Positions 43,710 through 53,047 of a stretch of 64,000 nucleotides of DNA are shown piece after piece. The DNA comes from Arthrobacter sp. V1I9. GTDB taxonomy: Bacteria; Actinomycetota; Actinomycetes; Actinomycetales; Micrococcaceae. The first letter of the stretch is position 1. Every line of letters starts with the position of its first letter. Below the pieces are notes generated by a model that was given only the letters and a program-made list of their open reading frames with translations, was not told where the DNA came from and ran no database searches. Made by a program: the position numbers and the translations under genes. Location of the stretch: contig NZ_JAUSYU010000001.1 of NCBI RefSeq assembly GCF_030817075.1, positions 1,178,001-1,242,000 on the forward strand, written 5' to 3'.

Positions 43710-45842
43710 GTGACTACAGAAAATTTTGACGGTGCAGCTTCGCTGGAGGACCGCATCCTCCGCGGGCTGGACGCGGAGCAGCGCGAGGTGGCGAGCACGC
43801 TCAACGGCCCGCTCTGTGTGCTGGCCGGAGCCGGCACCGGCAAGACCCGGGCCATCACCCACCGCATCGCTTATGGCGTGCACTCGGGCGTATACACACC
43901 CCAGCGGCTGCTGGCCGTGACCTTCACTGCGCGGGCGGCGGCGGAGATGCGCAGCCGGCTGCGGGACCTTGGCGCAGGCAATGTTCAGGCCCGCACCTTC
44001 CACGCCGCGGCACTGCGCCAGTTGCAGTTCTTCTGGCCGCAGGCCGTGGGCGGGACGCTCCCCAACCTGCTGGACCACAAGGCCCAAATGCTCGCGGAGG
44101 CAGCCCGGCGGCTTCGGCTGAGCACGGACAGGGCCTCTATCCGCGACCTTGCCTCGGAAATCGAGTGGGCAAAAGTATCCATGCTGACCCCCGCCAATTA
44201 CCTCGAAAACGCGCAGGGCCGGGGCGCTCCGGGCGGCTTCGACCTCACCGCCGTGGCACGGGTTTTCCAGTCCTACGAAGACGTCAAGACAGACCGCAAC
44301 GTCATCGACTTTGAGGACGTCCTGCTGATCACGGTGGGCATCCTGCAGGAGGACGAAAAGGTCGCCGCCACCGTCCGCGAGCAGTACCGGCACTTTGTAG
44401 TGGACGAGTACCAGGACGTTTCCCCGCTGCAGCAAAGGCTCCTTGAACTGTGGCTGGGAGGAAGGGACGAGCTGTGCGTCGTCGGCGATGCCAGCCAGAC
44501 CATCTATTCGTTCACCGGGGCCTCGCCGAAGCACCTCCTGGAATTCAAGGCCCGTTATCCACAGGCCAACGTGGTCAAGCTCATCAGGGACTACCGCTCA
44601 ACGCCACAGGTGGTCAGGCTCGCCAACGATCTGCTCGCCGGCAGGCGCAGCGGGGGAGCGGTCGCCGATGCCGCGTGGGCTGCGCCGCTGCAGCTCGTGG
44701 CACAGCGGCCCGCCGGGCCCGCCCCCCAGTTCACCGAGTGCTCCGACGACGAAGCGGAAGCCGCCACGGTGGCGCAAAAAATCAAGGCACTGCTCGACGC
44801 CGGCACCCCGGCCAGCGAGGTGGCTGTGCTGTTCCGTACCAACGGCCAGTCCGAGGCTTACGAACAGGCGCTTGCTGCCGCCGGCATCGGGTACCAGTTG
44901 CGCGGCGGCGAGCGGTTCTTCGCCCGCAAGGAAGTCCGCGACGCCATCCTCCAGCTGCGGGCAGCCACCCGGGCAGTCTCCGCGGAGTCACCGGAGCCGC
45001 TGGGCCAGCTGGTCCGGGATATCGTGGCTTCCCTCGGCTACACGGACGCAGCGCCCCACAACGGCGGCGCGCTGCGTGAACGCTGGGAATCCCTCGCGGC
45101 GCTGGTCGCACTCGCCGACGAACTCGTCAAGACCCGGGGCCCGGAGTTTGGGCTTGCAGAATTTGTCAACGAACTGCAGGAGCGTTCGCTGGCCCAACAC
45201 GCACCCACCGTGCAGGGCGTAACCCTTGCCTCGCTGCACGCGGCAAAGGGTTTGGAATGGGACGCCGTGTTCCTGGTGGGGCTCAGCGAAGGACTCATGC
45301 CCATCTCCTTCGCCGACTCGCCTGAATCCGTGGACGAGGAACGCCGGCTCCTCTACGTGGGAATCACCCGCGCACGGGAACACCTCTCCCTGTCCTGGTC
45401 CACCGCCAGGACTCCGGGTGGCCGCGCCAACCGCAAGCCCTCCAGGTTTCTGGACGGCCTCCGCCCGGATTCCGTCGCCGCCTCAAACATCAGAGGGAAG
45501 GGGCCGGCTCCCCGCCGCAAGGCTGCCGCCCCGGCGATGTGCAGGGTCTGCGGCAGCATGCTGGCCACCGGCGCCGAGCGCAAGGTGGGTCGGTGCAACG
45601 CCTGCCCGCCGAGCTACGAGGAACAGACCTTTGACGCCCTGAGGACCTGGCGGCGCGAAGTGGCGCTCGCTGCCGATGTCCCCGCCTTTGTGGTGTTCAC
45701 CGACGCAACGCTCACAGCCATTGCCGAAGCAAGGCCAGGATCCTTGGAAGAACTTGCGGCGCTGGCCGGAGTTGGACCGTCCAAGCTGGAACGCTACGGG
45801 GAAGACGTCCTGCGGGTCCTGGTGGAAAGCACGTCCCTGTGA
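43710..45842 (+). CDS. uvrD2: ATP-dependent DNA helicase UvrD2 (with HRDC domain)
   Basis: A 710-residue superfamily 1 helicase. Walker A is GAGTGKTRAITHR (about 37-49), motif Ia AVTFTARAAAEM, motif II VVDEYQDVSP (about 231-240), then GDASQTIYSFTGA and LHAAKGLEWDAVF. A tetracysteine element (MCRVCGSML...GRCNACPP, about 610-632) links the motor to a C-terminal HRDC domain (about 640-705), the layout specific to actinobacterial UvrD2. The GTG at 43710 precedes MTTENFDGA; no strong ribosome site. Its stop overlaps the metallopeptidase start by four bases. Confidence 0.94.
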   Translation: MTTENFDGAASLEDRILRGLDAEQREVASTLNGPLCVLAGAGTGKTRAITHRIAYGVHSGVYTPQRLLAVTFTARAAAEMRSRLRDLGAGNVQARTFHAAALRQLQFFWPQAVGGTLPNLLDHKAQMLAEAARRLRLSTDRASIRDLASEIEWAKVSMLTPANYLENAQGRGAPGGFDLTAVARVFQSYEDVKTDRNVIDFEDVLLITVGILQEDEKVAATVREQYRHFVVDEYQDVSPLQQRLLELWLGGRDELCVVGDASQTIYSFTGASPKHLLEFKARYPQANVVKLIRDYRSTPQVVRLANDLLAGRRSGGAVADAAWAAPLQLVAQRPAGPAPQFTECSDDEAEAATVAQKIKALLDAGTPASEVAVLFRTNGQSEAYEQALAAAGIGYQLRGGERFFARKEVRDAILQLRAATRAVSAESPEPLGQLVRDIVASLGYTDAAPHNGGALRERWESLAALVALADELVKTRGPEFGLAEFVNELQERSLAQHAPTVQGVTLASLHAAKGLEWDAVFLVGLSEGLMPISFADSPESVDEERRLLYVGITRAREHLSLSWSTARTPGGRANRKPSRFLDGLRPDSVAASNIRGKGPAPRRKAAAPAMCRVCGSMLATGAERKVGRCNACPPSYEEQTFDALRTWRREVALAADVPAFVVFTDATLTAIAEARPGSLEELAALAGVGPSKLERYGEDVLRVLVESTSL

Positions 45843-46450
45843 TCACTACCGAGGGCGGCGCTCCCGTTGAGGTCCGGCGCTCCGCCCGCCGGACCCGGAC
45901 CGTTGCGGCCTTCTGGGAAAACGGCACCGCTGTGGTGGCCATCCCGGCACGGTTCACCGCAGCACAGGAAAAAGAATGGGTCCAGCGGATGCTGGCCAAG
46001 CTGCACCGCCAAGGGGAGCGGCGCTCGGCTTCCGGCAGGAAGCGCCCAACCTCGGACGCCGCCCTCGCCGCGCACGCGGGCCTGCTCTCCGAAAGGTACC
46101 TCGGCGGAAAGGCCACACCGGCGTCGGTACGCTGGGTCAGCAACCAGAACTCAAGGTGGGGTTCGGCCACCCCGGCGGACGGCACCATCCGTCTCTCGGA
46201 CAAACTGCGCCCGATGCCCCAGTGGGTCATCGACTATGTGCTGCTCCATGAGCTCGCACATCTCCTGGTGGCCGGGCACAACGCCGCCTTCTGGCAGCTG
46301 CTGGAGGCTTACCCGGAGACTGCGCGGGCGAAGGCTTTCCTGGAGGGTGTGTCCTTTGCCATGGCCCGCGGCCTGCCGGGCAGCGATTCGGGTGACGGAA
46401 CCCGCGCCGTCCAGCCAGGGCAGGAGCGCTGGGCGGACGACGCCGACTAG
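45839..46450 (+). CDS. YgjP-like metallopeptidase (DUF45/M48 family)
   Basis: A 203-residue zinc-peptidase-like protein. The family core is SNQNSRWGSATPADGTIRLS and the zinc motif LLHELAHLLVAGHNAAFWQL (HExxH variant HELAH, about residue 137, with a third ligand region downstream). Family members are poorly characterised. It overlaps uvrD2 by four bases (GTGA), so its expression is coupled to the helicase, and it ends six bases from the convergent DUF2342 gene. Confidence 0.9.
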   Translation: MITTEGGAPVEVRRSARRTRTVAAFWENGTAVVAIPARFTAAQEKEWVQRMLAKLHRQGERRSASGRKRPTSDAALAAHAGLLSERYLGGKATPASVRWVSNQNSRWGSATPADGTIRLSDKLRPMPQWVIDYVLLHELAHLLVAGHNAAFWQLLEAYPETARAKAFLEGVSFAMARGLPGSDSGDGTRAVQPGQERWADDAD

Positions 46451-46456
46451 GCTCGC

Positions 46457-47932
46457 CTAGCTCTTGGGCCCGCCATCCTGTCCGTCAGCGTCCGGGGACT
46501 CAGCGTCAGGCCCACCCGCTTCGGGGCCGTCAGCTGCCTTGCCGTCCTGCCCGCCGTCGGTTTCTTCTCGTCCGTTGGACGGAGCGTCGTCGAACCCGCC
46601 GCTCAGCAACTTCTGCAGGGCGTCATCCACCTCAGTGTCGCTGGCTTCCGCCAGTTTCCGGCGTCCGCTGAAACCGCGGGGATCGTCAAGGTCCTCGGCT
46701 GTGGGCAGCAGGTCCGGGTGGTGCCAGATCGCGTCGCGGCCTTCAATACCGCGTTCTTCCTTCAGCGTGGCCCACAGGGTGGCCGCATCCCGCAGCCGGC
46801 GGGGGCGCAATTCCAACCCGACCAGCGAAGCGAACGCGTGCTCGGCCGGGCCGCCGGTGGCACGGCGGCGGCGGACAGTTTCCCGAAGGGCGCCGGCAGA
46901 CGGCAGCAGCTTCTCGGTGGCGGCTGCAGTGAGTTCGTCCACCCAGCCCTCCACCAGTGCGAGTGCTGTTTCCAGTTTCTCCAGGGCCTGATCCTGGGCC
47001 GGGGTCCGCTGGGGCATAAACACGCCCTGCGAAAGGGCTTCCTGGATGCCCTCGGGATTGCTGGGATCGAGATCCCGGGCCAGTTCCTCAATACGGGAAG
47101 TGTCGATATGGATGCCCCGCGCGTAAGCCTCGATGGCGCCCAGCAGGTGGCCCCGCAGCCAGGGAACCTGGACAAAGAGCCGGGCGTGGGCAGCTTCCCG
47201 GACAGCGAGGAAGAGCCGGATGTCGTTCTCGGGCAGGGAAAGCCCTTCGCCAAAGGCGGCTACGTTGATGGGGAGCAGGGCCATCTCAAGGTCGGCGAGG
47301 GGCACGCCGATGTCGGTGGAGCTCACCACGCCCGTGGAAAGGGCGCCGATGGCCTGCCCGAGCTGCATGCCGAAGATGGCGCCGCCCATGTTCTGGAGCA
47401 TTGACGAGGCTCCGCCCATCATGGACTTCATTTCTTCAGGCATCTGCTCCGTCATGGCGGATGAGAGCGCATTGGCGATGCTGTTGGCCACCGGCTCGGT
47501 CAGCCTCTTCCAGGTGCCAAGGGTGGCTTCCACCCACTCCGCACGGGACCACGCCCGGCCGATCAGGCCGGTTGCGGGAAGATCGGTGACGGGGTCCAGC
47601 CACATTTCGGCGAGCCGCAGGGCTTCGTCCACTTCGCGGGACTGCTGCGAGGTGACGGAGGGGTCCGCGCTGCCGGCTGCGACCCGCCGGGCGTTCTCGT
47701 GGGCCAGCTGCCAGTTCACGGGTCCCTCGGACGGTGCGCTCATCATGGCCTGGACCTGGGAGAACATCTGGGCCAGCAGGTTGGGGTCGTTGGGAAGGCC
47801 GGCAGCCTTGGCCAGTTCGGCGGGGTCAAAGTTTTCCATCCCCTTGCCGCCCATCAGGTTTTGCAGCATTTCTGTCAACGGGTCCTTGGGGGTGTCGTCG
47901 CCGTTGGACGGATTAAGTGGATTGGAGGTCAT
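46457..47932 (-). CDS. DUF2342 zincin-like protein
   Basis: A 491-residue actinobacterial protein annotated as zinc-dependent metalloprotease or F420-biosynthesis-associated. The family signature is visible: PEEMKSMMGGASSMLQNMGG, FGMQLGQAIGALSTGVVSSTDIG and LFLAVREAAHARLFVQVPWLRG (about 240-260). The motif AHARL in place of HExxH shows a degenerate active site. The C-terminal 70 residues are disordered and rich in Asp, Gly and Pro. No F420 genes are adjacent. It diverges from the PDZ-Lon gene across a region with a perfect inverted repeat. Confidence 0.9.
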   Translation of the reverse strand: MTSNPLNPSNGDDTPKDPLTEMLQNLMGGKGMENFDPAELAKAAGLPNDPNLLAQMFSQVQAMMSAPSEGPVNWQLAHENARRVAAGSADPSVTSQQSREVDEALRLAEMWLDPVTDLPATGLIGRAWSRAEWVEATLGTWKRLTEPVANSIANALSSAMTEQMPEEMKSMMGGASSMLQNMGGAIFGMQLGQAIGALSTGVVSSTDIGVPLADLEMALLPINVAAFGEGLSLPENDIRLFLAVREAAHARLFVQVPWLRGHLLGAIEAYARGIHIDTSRIEELARDLDPSNPEGIQEALSQGVFMPQRTPAQDQALEKLETALALVEGWVDELTAAATEKLLPSAGALRETVRRRRATGGPAEHAFASLVGLELRPRRLRDAATLWATLKEERGIEGRDAIWHHPDLLPTAEDLDDPRGFSGRRKLAEASDTEVDDALQKLLSGGFDDAPSNGREETDGGQDGKAADGPEAGGPDAESPDADGQDGGPKS

Positions 47933-47971
47933 GATCCCGCCGATCGTCGGTGTGACTGTTGATCAACCTTC

Positions 47972-48017
47972 ACGGTACCGCGGTGGTGGTCGGCTGTCTG
48001 CCGCACCGCGGTACCGT
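47972..48017. repeat. 14-bp perfect inverted repeat containing the 12-mer ACCGCGGTACCG
   Basis: Arms ACGGTACCGCGGTG (47972-47985) and CACCGCGGTACCGT (48004-48017) with an 18-base spacer, in the DUF2342/PDZ-Lon divergent region and about 40 bp upstream of the PDZ-Lon -10. It could be an operator or a hairpin in the leader of neither gene. The same 12-mer occurs at 11001-11012. Confidence 0.7.
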
Positions 48018-48054
48018 TCGCTGTAGGCAAAGAACTCCGCCTGCGGGGCACCGG

Positions 48055-48060
48055 TAGTGT
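48055..48060 (+). promoter_or_regulatory. -10 hexamer of the PDZ-Lon gene
   Basis: TAGTGT begins 13 bp before the GTG at 48068; leaderless or near-leaderless mRNA predicted. Confidence 0.4.
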
Positions 48061-48067
48061 TGGTTCA

Positions 48068-49282
48068 GTGACTACAACCCGTGGCGGCCACCCCTCCGAG
48101 GACCACGCTGCCGAGTTCCCTTCCGGTACCCCGCACGGGGAATCAGGCAACCCTGAAGCCGGCACGCCGGCAGGTGCACCGGAAACCTGGCCGGCGGCTG
48201 GACCTGCGCAGTTCCCGGGCGGTCCGGCCCGCCGGGACAGCAAAGTTTCGGCCATGATGGTGGCCGGAGTAACTGCATTGGGGCTCGGAATCGCTGTGGG
48301 CACTTTGCCGGTCCCGTACGTCGTCGAAACACCCGGCCCTACATACAACACGCTAGGCCAGAGCCAAGGAAGCCCGGTCATCAGTGTCAGCGGCCGGGAA
48401 ACCTATCCGGCAGCGGGAAACCTTGACCTGACCACCGTGTACGTGAGCGGCGGCCCCAGCAGCCCGGTGAGCATCATGGGCGTTTTCTCGGCCTGGCTGG
48501 ACCCCTCAAAAGCTGTATACCCGCAGGAGCTCATCTACCCCACCGGCACCACCAAGGAAGAGGCCGAGGAACAGAGCTCGGTGGCCATGACCACCTCGCA
48601 GGAGAACGCTGTGGCCTCAGCCTTGAACGAGCTGGACATTCCCTTCGGGCAGCAGCTTCAGGCTGCAAACCTTTCCGAGGGTTCTGCCGCCGCCGGAAAA
48701 ATCGAGCCGGGAGACATCCTCAAGACCATCAACGGCAAGGAGATCACTTCCCTCGCTGTTATCCAGGAGGAGCTGGCGGCAGGTAAGGGGGCGCCCGCCA
48801 CCGTGGTGGTGGAACGTGATGGCCGGCAGGTCACGCGCGAGATCAGCCCGAAGGACAACGGTGCGGGCCGTTTCATTCTGGGTGTGATGCTCAAGTACCT
48901 GTTTACTTTCCCCTTCGACGTGGAGATCTCGCTCGAAAAAGTAGGCGGGCCCAGCGCGGGACTGATGTTCTCCCTCGGGATCATCGACACCGTCACTCCC
49001 GGGGACCTTACGGGAGGAAAACACGTCGCCGGTACCGGGACCATTACCCCTGACGGTGTGGTTGGGCCCATTGGCGGCATCGGGCAGAAGATGCAGGGCG
49101 CAAGGTCCGGGGGAGCCACCCTGTTCCTCGCTCCTGCAGCCAACTGCGGGGAAGTGGTGGGCCATATCCCGGACGGCCTGCAAGTGGTCAAGGTGGAGAA
49201 CCTCGCGGACGCCCGGCGCGCCGTCGAGCTTGCCGGTTCCGGCGGGGACACATCCGGCCTTCCGGCATGCACAACCAACTAG
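48068..49282 (+). CDS. Membrane-anchored PDZ and Lon-type (S16) serine protease
   Basis: A 404-residue protein: a Pro/Gly-rich cytosolic N-terminus, one membrane span (about 58-80, MMVAGVTALGLGIAVGTLP), a PDZ domain (about 190-270, GDILKTINGKEITSL) and a Lon-like catalytic domain (about 285-385). The catalytic Ser is in GGPSAGLMFSL and the Lys in GGIGQKMQGA. It lacks an ATPase domain, so it is not a classic Lon. The actinobacterial and Firmicute (YlbL-like) relatives act in envelope stress or division control. It precedes UPF0182 by about 130 bp. Confidence 0.93.
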   Translation: MTTTRGGHPSEDHAAEFPSGTPHGESGNPEAGTPAGAPETWPAAGPAQFPGGPARRDSKVSAMMVAGVTALGLGIAVGTLPVPYVVETPGPTYNTLGQSQGSPVISVSGRETYPAAGNLDLTTVYVSGGPSSPVSIMGVFSAWLDPSKAVYPQELIYPTGTTKEEAEEQSSVAMTTSQENAVASALNELDIPFGQQLQAANLSEGSAAAGKIEPGDILKTINGKEITSLAVIQEELAAGKGAPATVVVERDGRQVTREISPKDNGAGRFILGVMLKYLFTFPFDVEISLEKVGGPSAGLMFSLGIIDTVTPGDLTGGKHVAGTGTITPDGVVGPIGGIGQKMQGARSGGATLFLAPAANCGEVVGHIPDGLQVVKVENLADARRAVELAGSGGDTSGLPACTTN

Positions 49283-49410
49283 ACTGGGCAGGAACTAAGC
49301 TTTACCGCCACTCGTGGCAATTAAGACGGACGAAACCAGGGTTTGACGGTTAGTACGTCGCTCGCACGCACGCTTCGAATAATCTGACGACCAGCTATGA
49401 GGTACCGAGT

Positions 49411-52400
49411 TTGTCCCGTCCCGCCAGCACCATGTCCACAGGTAAACCCCCCTCAAGACGGGGGCCGCTGACGCCCACCCTGATCGTTGTTGCCCTGGTG
49501 GTTGTGGGCTTCATCTTCTTTGCCAACGTCTGGACCGATGTCCTCTGGTACCGGCAGCTTGGCTTCATCGAAGTGTTCATTACTGAGAACCTGGCCCGGA
49601 TCGCGATCTTCGCTGCCGGGTTCGCCATCATGTTCCTGGCCGTCTTCTTCGCCATCCGCATCGCCTACCAGTCGCGGCCGGTCTACGCCCCTGACTCGGA
49701 AATCCGCGACAACCTGAACCGCTACCAGGCGCAGCTCGAACCTGTCCGCCGGGTTGTTATGGTGGGCCTGCCCGTCCTGTTCGGCCTCTTCGCCGGAAGT
49801 GCAGCGGCCAGCCAGTGGCAGAAGGTCCTCCTGTTCTTCAACCAGGAACAGTTCGGCAAGCAGGACCCGCAATTCGGCATGGACATCAGCTTCTACCTCA
49901 TGACGCTGCCGTTCCTGGGCTTCGTCACCGGCTTCCTGATCAGCGTGGTGGTCATCGCCGGCATCGCAGGCATCCTCACGCACTACCTCTACGGCAGTAT
50001 CCGGCTGATGGAGCGCGGTGTCTTCACCAGCCGCGCCGCGCAAATCCACATCGCCGTCGCCGGTGCGGCCTTCCTGGTGCTCCTGGGCATCAATTTCTGG
50101 CTGGACCGTTTTTCGGCAGTGCAGAGCAACAACGGACGCTGGGCCGGGGCCCTTTACACGGACGTCAACGCCGTCATCCCGACAAAGTCCATCCTGGCCG
50201 TGGCTGCAGCGCTGGTTGCCATCCTGTTCATCGTGGCCGCGGTTATTGGCCGCTGGCGGCTGCCCCTGATCGGCACTGCGATGCTGGTCATCACGTCTAT
50301 CCTGGCGGGCGGCGTCTACCCCTGGGTTATCCAGCAGTTCCAGGTAAGGCCCTCGGAGGAAACGCTGGAAAGGGAATTCATCCAGCGCAACATCGACAAC
50401 ACGCGTGCGGCTTACGGTTTGGACAAAATCCAGGTAGACCGGTACGACGCCACCAACACAGCCACCACGGGCGCGCTGGCACCGGACGCTCAGACGACGG
50501 CGAACATCCGGCTGCTGGACCCGAACCTGATCTCTGACGCGTTCTCGCAGCTGGAGCAGTACCGTCCCTACTACCAGTTCCCCGAAGCCCTCAACGTGGA
50601 CCGCTACGAGGTGGACGGCAAGATTCAGGACACGGTTATCGCCGTCCGCGAGCTGAACCCCGCCAACGTGGCTACAAACCAGCAGGGCTGGCTCAACCAG
50701 CACGTTGTGTACACACACGGCTATGGTGTGGTGGCAGCAAAGGGAAACAAGTTCACGGTGGACGGCAAGCCCGAGTTCCTGCAGTCAGGCATTCCCTCGA
50801 CGGGCGTGCTGGGCGATGACTCAAGCTACGAGCCCCGGATCTACTTCGGCGAATCCTCGCCGGACTACTCAATTGTGGGCGCGCCGGACGGTGCCCCTGC
50901 ACGCGAGCAGGACAGGCCTTCCGGACGCGAAGGGGAGGGTGAGACCCAGTACACCTTCGAAGGCAACGGCGGGCCCAACGTTGGTTCTTTCTTCAACAGG
51001 GTGCTCTATTCCATCAAGTTCCAGTCCTCGGATTTGCTGCTCTCGGACGGTGTCAACCCGGAGTCGCAGATTCTGTACGAACGCAATCCCCGTGACCGCG
51101 TTGAGAAGGTTGCCCCGTACCTGACGGTTGACGGCAATGCCTACCCGGCGGTGGTGGACGGCCGCGTCAAGTGGATCGTGGACGGATACACCACCAGCCA
51201 GTACTACCCGTACTCGCAGCAGGAGCAGCTTTCGGACGCGACTGCGGACTCACAGACTACGTCCGGCCGTGCGGTCGCGCTGCCCAACAGCACGGTCAAC
51301 TACATCCGCAACTCGGTGAAGGCTACGGTTGACGCCTACGACGGTTCGGTCACCCTGTATGCCTGGGATGACCAGGATCCGCTGCTGAAGTCCTGGCAGA
51401 AGGTGTTCCCCACGTCGCTGAAGCCGTTCTCGGAGATGTCCGGCGATGTTATGAGCCACGTCCGGTACCCGGAGGACCTGTTCAAGGTCCAGCGCCAGCT
51501 GCTGGGGGAGTACCACGTGACGGATCCGTCCAGCTTCTACAAAACCAATGATGCGTGGAGCGTTCCGGCGGATCCCACAGTGGATTCGAACACCGACGTC
51601 AAACAGCCGCCGTTCTACATGTCGCTGCAGATGCCGGACCAGGAAAAGCCGGCTTTCCAGCTGACGTCCTCGTTCATTCCCCAAATTGTCAACGGGAACG
51701 CACGCAACGTCCTCTACGGCTTCCTCGCTGCGGACTCCGACGCAGGCAACCAGGCGGGTGTGAAGGCCGAGAGCTACGGCAAGCTGCGGCTGCTGCAGAT
51801 CCCGCCGGAGATCCAGGTCCCCGGTCCCGGCCAGGCGCAAAACAAGTTCAACTCGGATCCCACTGTTTCGCAGGCCCTCAACCTGCTCCGCCAGGGCGCA
51901 TCTGACGTGCTGAACGGCAACCTGCTCACGCTTCCCGTGGGCGGCGGCATCCTTTACGTCCAGCCGGTCTACCTCAAGTCCACCGGTGAGACGTCCTACC
52001 CCACGCTGCAGCGGGTCCTGGTGGCCTTCGGCGACAAGGTAGGCTTCGCCCCGACCCTCGACGAAGCGCTGAAGCAGCTCTTCGGCGGCGACTCGGGGGC
52101 AGCCGCAGGCGACTCGGACAACAACGGCCAGACTCCGGCGGATCCTGCGGCCCCTGCCAGCCCAGGGGGAGCGGATGCCAAGGCAGATCTGAAAGCGGCA
52201 CTGGACGAGGCCAACACCGCTATCCAGGCCGGCCAGGCTGCGTTGGCCGCCGGTGACTTCGCTGCCTATGGCGAGGCGCAGAAGCGCCTTGCGGCTGCCC
52301 TACAGAAGGCAGTAGAGGCGGAGGGCAAGATCCCGGCTGCCGCTCCCGAGGCATCGCCGGCGCCGGCGTCCACAGCGACGCCCCAGGCCACGCCTTCGCC

Positions 52401-52416
52401 CTCGCCCGGCAGCTGA
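49411..52416 (+). CDS. UPF0182 family membrane protein
   Basis: A 1001-residue protein with seven predicted spans in the first 310 residues and a large extracellular domain (about 320-900; family motifs [28 protein letters not shown] segments, [13 protein letters not shown]). The last 100 residues are low-complexity Ala/Pro/Gly with a coiled segment. Function is unknown although conserved across actinobacteria. The TTG at 49411 with GAGG nine bases upstream is chosen; an ATG at 49432 is possible. A GC-rich hairpin follows the stop. Confidence 0.92.
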   Translation: MSRPASTMSTGKPPSRRGPLTPTLIVVALVVVGFIFFANVWTDVLWYRQLGFIEVFITENLARIAIFAAGFAIMFLAVFFAIRIAYQSRPVYAPDSEIRDNLNRYQAQLEPVRRVVMVGLPVLFGLFAGSAAASQWQKVLLFFNQEQFGKQDPQFGMDISFYLMTLPFLGFVTGFLISVVVIAGIAGILTHYLYGSIRLMERGVFTSRAAQIHIAVAGAAFLVLLGINFWLDRFSAVQSNNGRWAGALYTDVNAVIPTKSILAVAAALVAILFIVAAVIGRWRLPLIGTAMLVITSILAGGVYPWVIQQFQVRPSEETLEREFIQRNIDNTRAAYGLDKIQVDRYDATNTATTGALAPDAQTTANIRLLDPNLISDAFSQLEQYRPYYQFPEALNVDRYEVDGKIQDTVIAVRELNPANVATNQQGWLNQHVVYTHGYGVVAAKGNKFTVDGKPEFLQSGIPSTGVLGDDSSYEPRIYFGESSPDYSIVGAPDGAPAREQDRPSGREGEGETQYTFEGNGGPNVGSFFNRVLYSIKFQSSDLLLSDGVNPESQILYERNPRDRVEKVAPYLTVDGNAYPAVVDGRVKWIVDGYTTSQYYPYSQQEQLSDATADSQTTSGRAVALPNSTVNYIRNSVKATVDAYDGSVTLYAWDDQDPLLKSWQKVFPTSLKPFSEMSGDVMSHVRYPEDLFKVQRQLLGEYHVTDPSSFYKTNDAWSVPADPTVDSNTDVKQPPFYMSLQMPDQEKPAFQLTSSFIPQIVNGNARNVLYGFLAADSDAGNQAGVKAESYGKLRLLQIPPEIQVPGPGQAQNKFNSDPTVSQALNLLRQGASDVLNGNLLTLPVGGGILYVQPVYLKSTGETSYPTLQRVLVAFGDKVGFAPTLDEALKQLFGGDSGAAAGDSDNNGQTPADPAAPASPGGADAKADLKAALDEANTAIQAGQAALAAGDFAAYGEAQKRLAAALQKAVEAEGKIPAAAPEASPAPASTATPQATPSPSPGS

Positions 52417-52440
52417 CCACCGGCACCAGATCACGACGGC

Positions 52441-52479
52441 GGCCCCGGCGTCCGCTCCATCCGGAGCGGGTGCCGGGCC
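52441..52479 (+). terminator. Hairpin after the UPF0182 gene
   Basis: Nested arms CCCGGC/GCCGGG and CCGCTCC/GGAGCGG with a short loop, 24 bp after the stop codon. There is no T tract, so it is a probable but weak intrinsic terminator. Confidence 0.45.
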
Positions 52480-52507
52480 GGCGAGACGGAGATCACGCCC
52501 TCGCGAT

Positions 52508-52536
52508 TTGGCCTGCTGTTCACCGGCCGGTAAAGT
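52508..52536 (+). promoter_or_regulatory. Promoter of the first initiator tRNA gene
   Basis: TTGGCC (52508-52513) and TAAAGT (52531-52536) with a 17-bp spacer; transcription would start about 5 bp before the mature tRNA. Confidence 0.65.
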
Positions 52537-52547
52537 AGTTCTTGCGA

Positions 52548-52621
52548 CGCGGGGTGGAGCAGTTCGGTAGCTCGCTGGGCTCATAACCCAGAGGTCACAG
52601 GTTCAAATCCTGTCCCCGCAA
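52548..52621 (+). tRNA. Initiator tRNA-fMet (CAT), copy 1
   Basis: A 74-nt cloverleaf without encoded CCA. The anticodon loop is CTCATAA. Two initiator marks are visible: a C1:A72 mismatch at the top of the acceptor stem and three consecutive G:C pairs at the base of the anticodon stem (CTGGG/CCCAG). It is flanked by its own promoter and a strong terminator. Confidence 0.97.
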
Positions 52622-52628
52622 CTGGCAG

Positions 52629-52665
52629 AAGTCCCGGACACTGGAAACAGTGTCCGGGACTTTTT
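52629..52665 (+). terminator. Terminator of the first initiator tRNA
   Basis: Perfect 15-bp stem (52629-52643 with 52648-52662) with a GAAA loop and a T run. Confidence 0.93.
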
Positions 52666-52810
52666 GGTTTAAGCGTCCACCCTGAGGCGTAGTGGTCGGG
52701 GGATTAGTGGTTGGCGGCCCTCCAGCCGACGGGCTGGGCGGCAGGAAGGGCCCCTGGCGAGGGCCATGAATTGGGGCTGAATTGGGCCGTGTAAAAACCT
52801 TCCGCCGAAG

Positions 52811-52816
52811 TAGGGT
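52811..52816 (+). promoter_or_regulatory. -10 hexamer of the second initiator tRNA gene
   Basis: TAGGGT lies about 22 bp before the mature tRNA. The only -35-like hexamer (TTGGGC, 52782-52787) is 23 bp away, too far for a normal spacer, so this promoter looks weaker than that of copy 1. Confidence 0.4.
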
Positions 52817-52832
52817 AATGTTGTTTCAGCGA

Positions 52833-52906
52833 CGCGGGGTGGAGCAGTTCGGTAGCTCGCTGGGCTCATAACCCAGAGGTCACAGGTTCAAATCCTGTCC
52901 CCGCAA
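52833..52906 (+). tRNA. Initiator tRNA-fMet (CAT), copy 2
   Basis: Identical over all 74 bases to copy 1, 212 bp downstream, with the same C1:A72 mismatch and three G:C pairs. Only GCGA before the mature 5' end is shared with copy 1; further flanks differ. Confidence 0.97.
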
Positions 52907-52912
52907 CTATGA

Positions 52913-52955
52913 GAAGGCCCCGACCGGCAGACAAGCCGGGCGGGGTCTTCTTTTT
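52913..52955 (+). terminator. Terminator of the second initiator tRNA
   Basis: Stem GAAGGCCCCG-ACCGGC pairing with GCCGGGCGGGGTCTTC (one or two imperfect pairs), loop AGACAA, then TTTTT. Confidence 0.88.
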
Positions 52956-53047
52956 CCTTGAATGCCGGTAGTTCCTAGTATTCTCTTTCGCAGAGCCTCA
53001 CAGATTGTGAGCACTTCGCCAGTCATTCTCGAGAGGAATGTTGCTCG

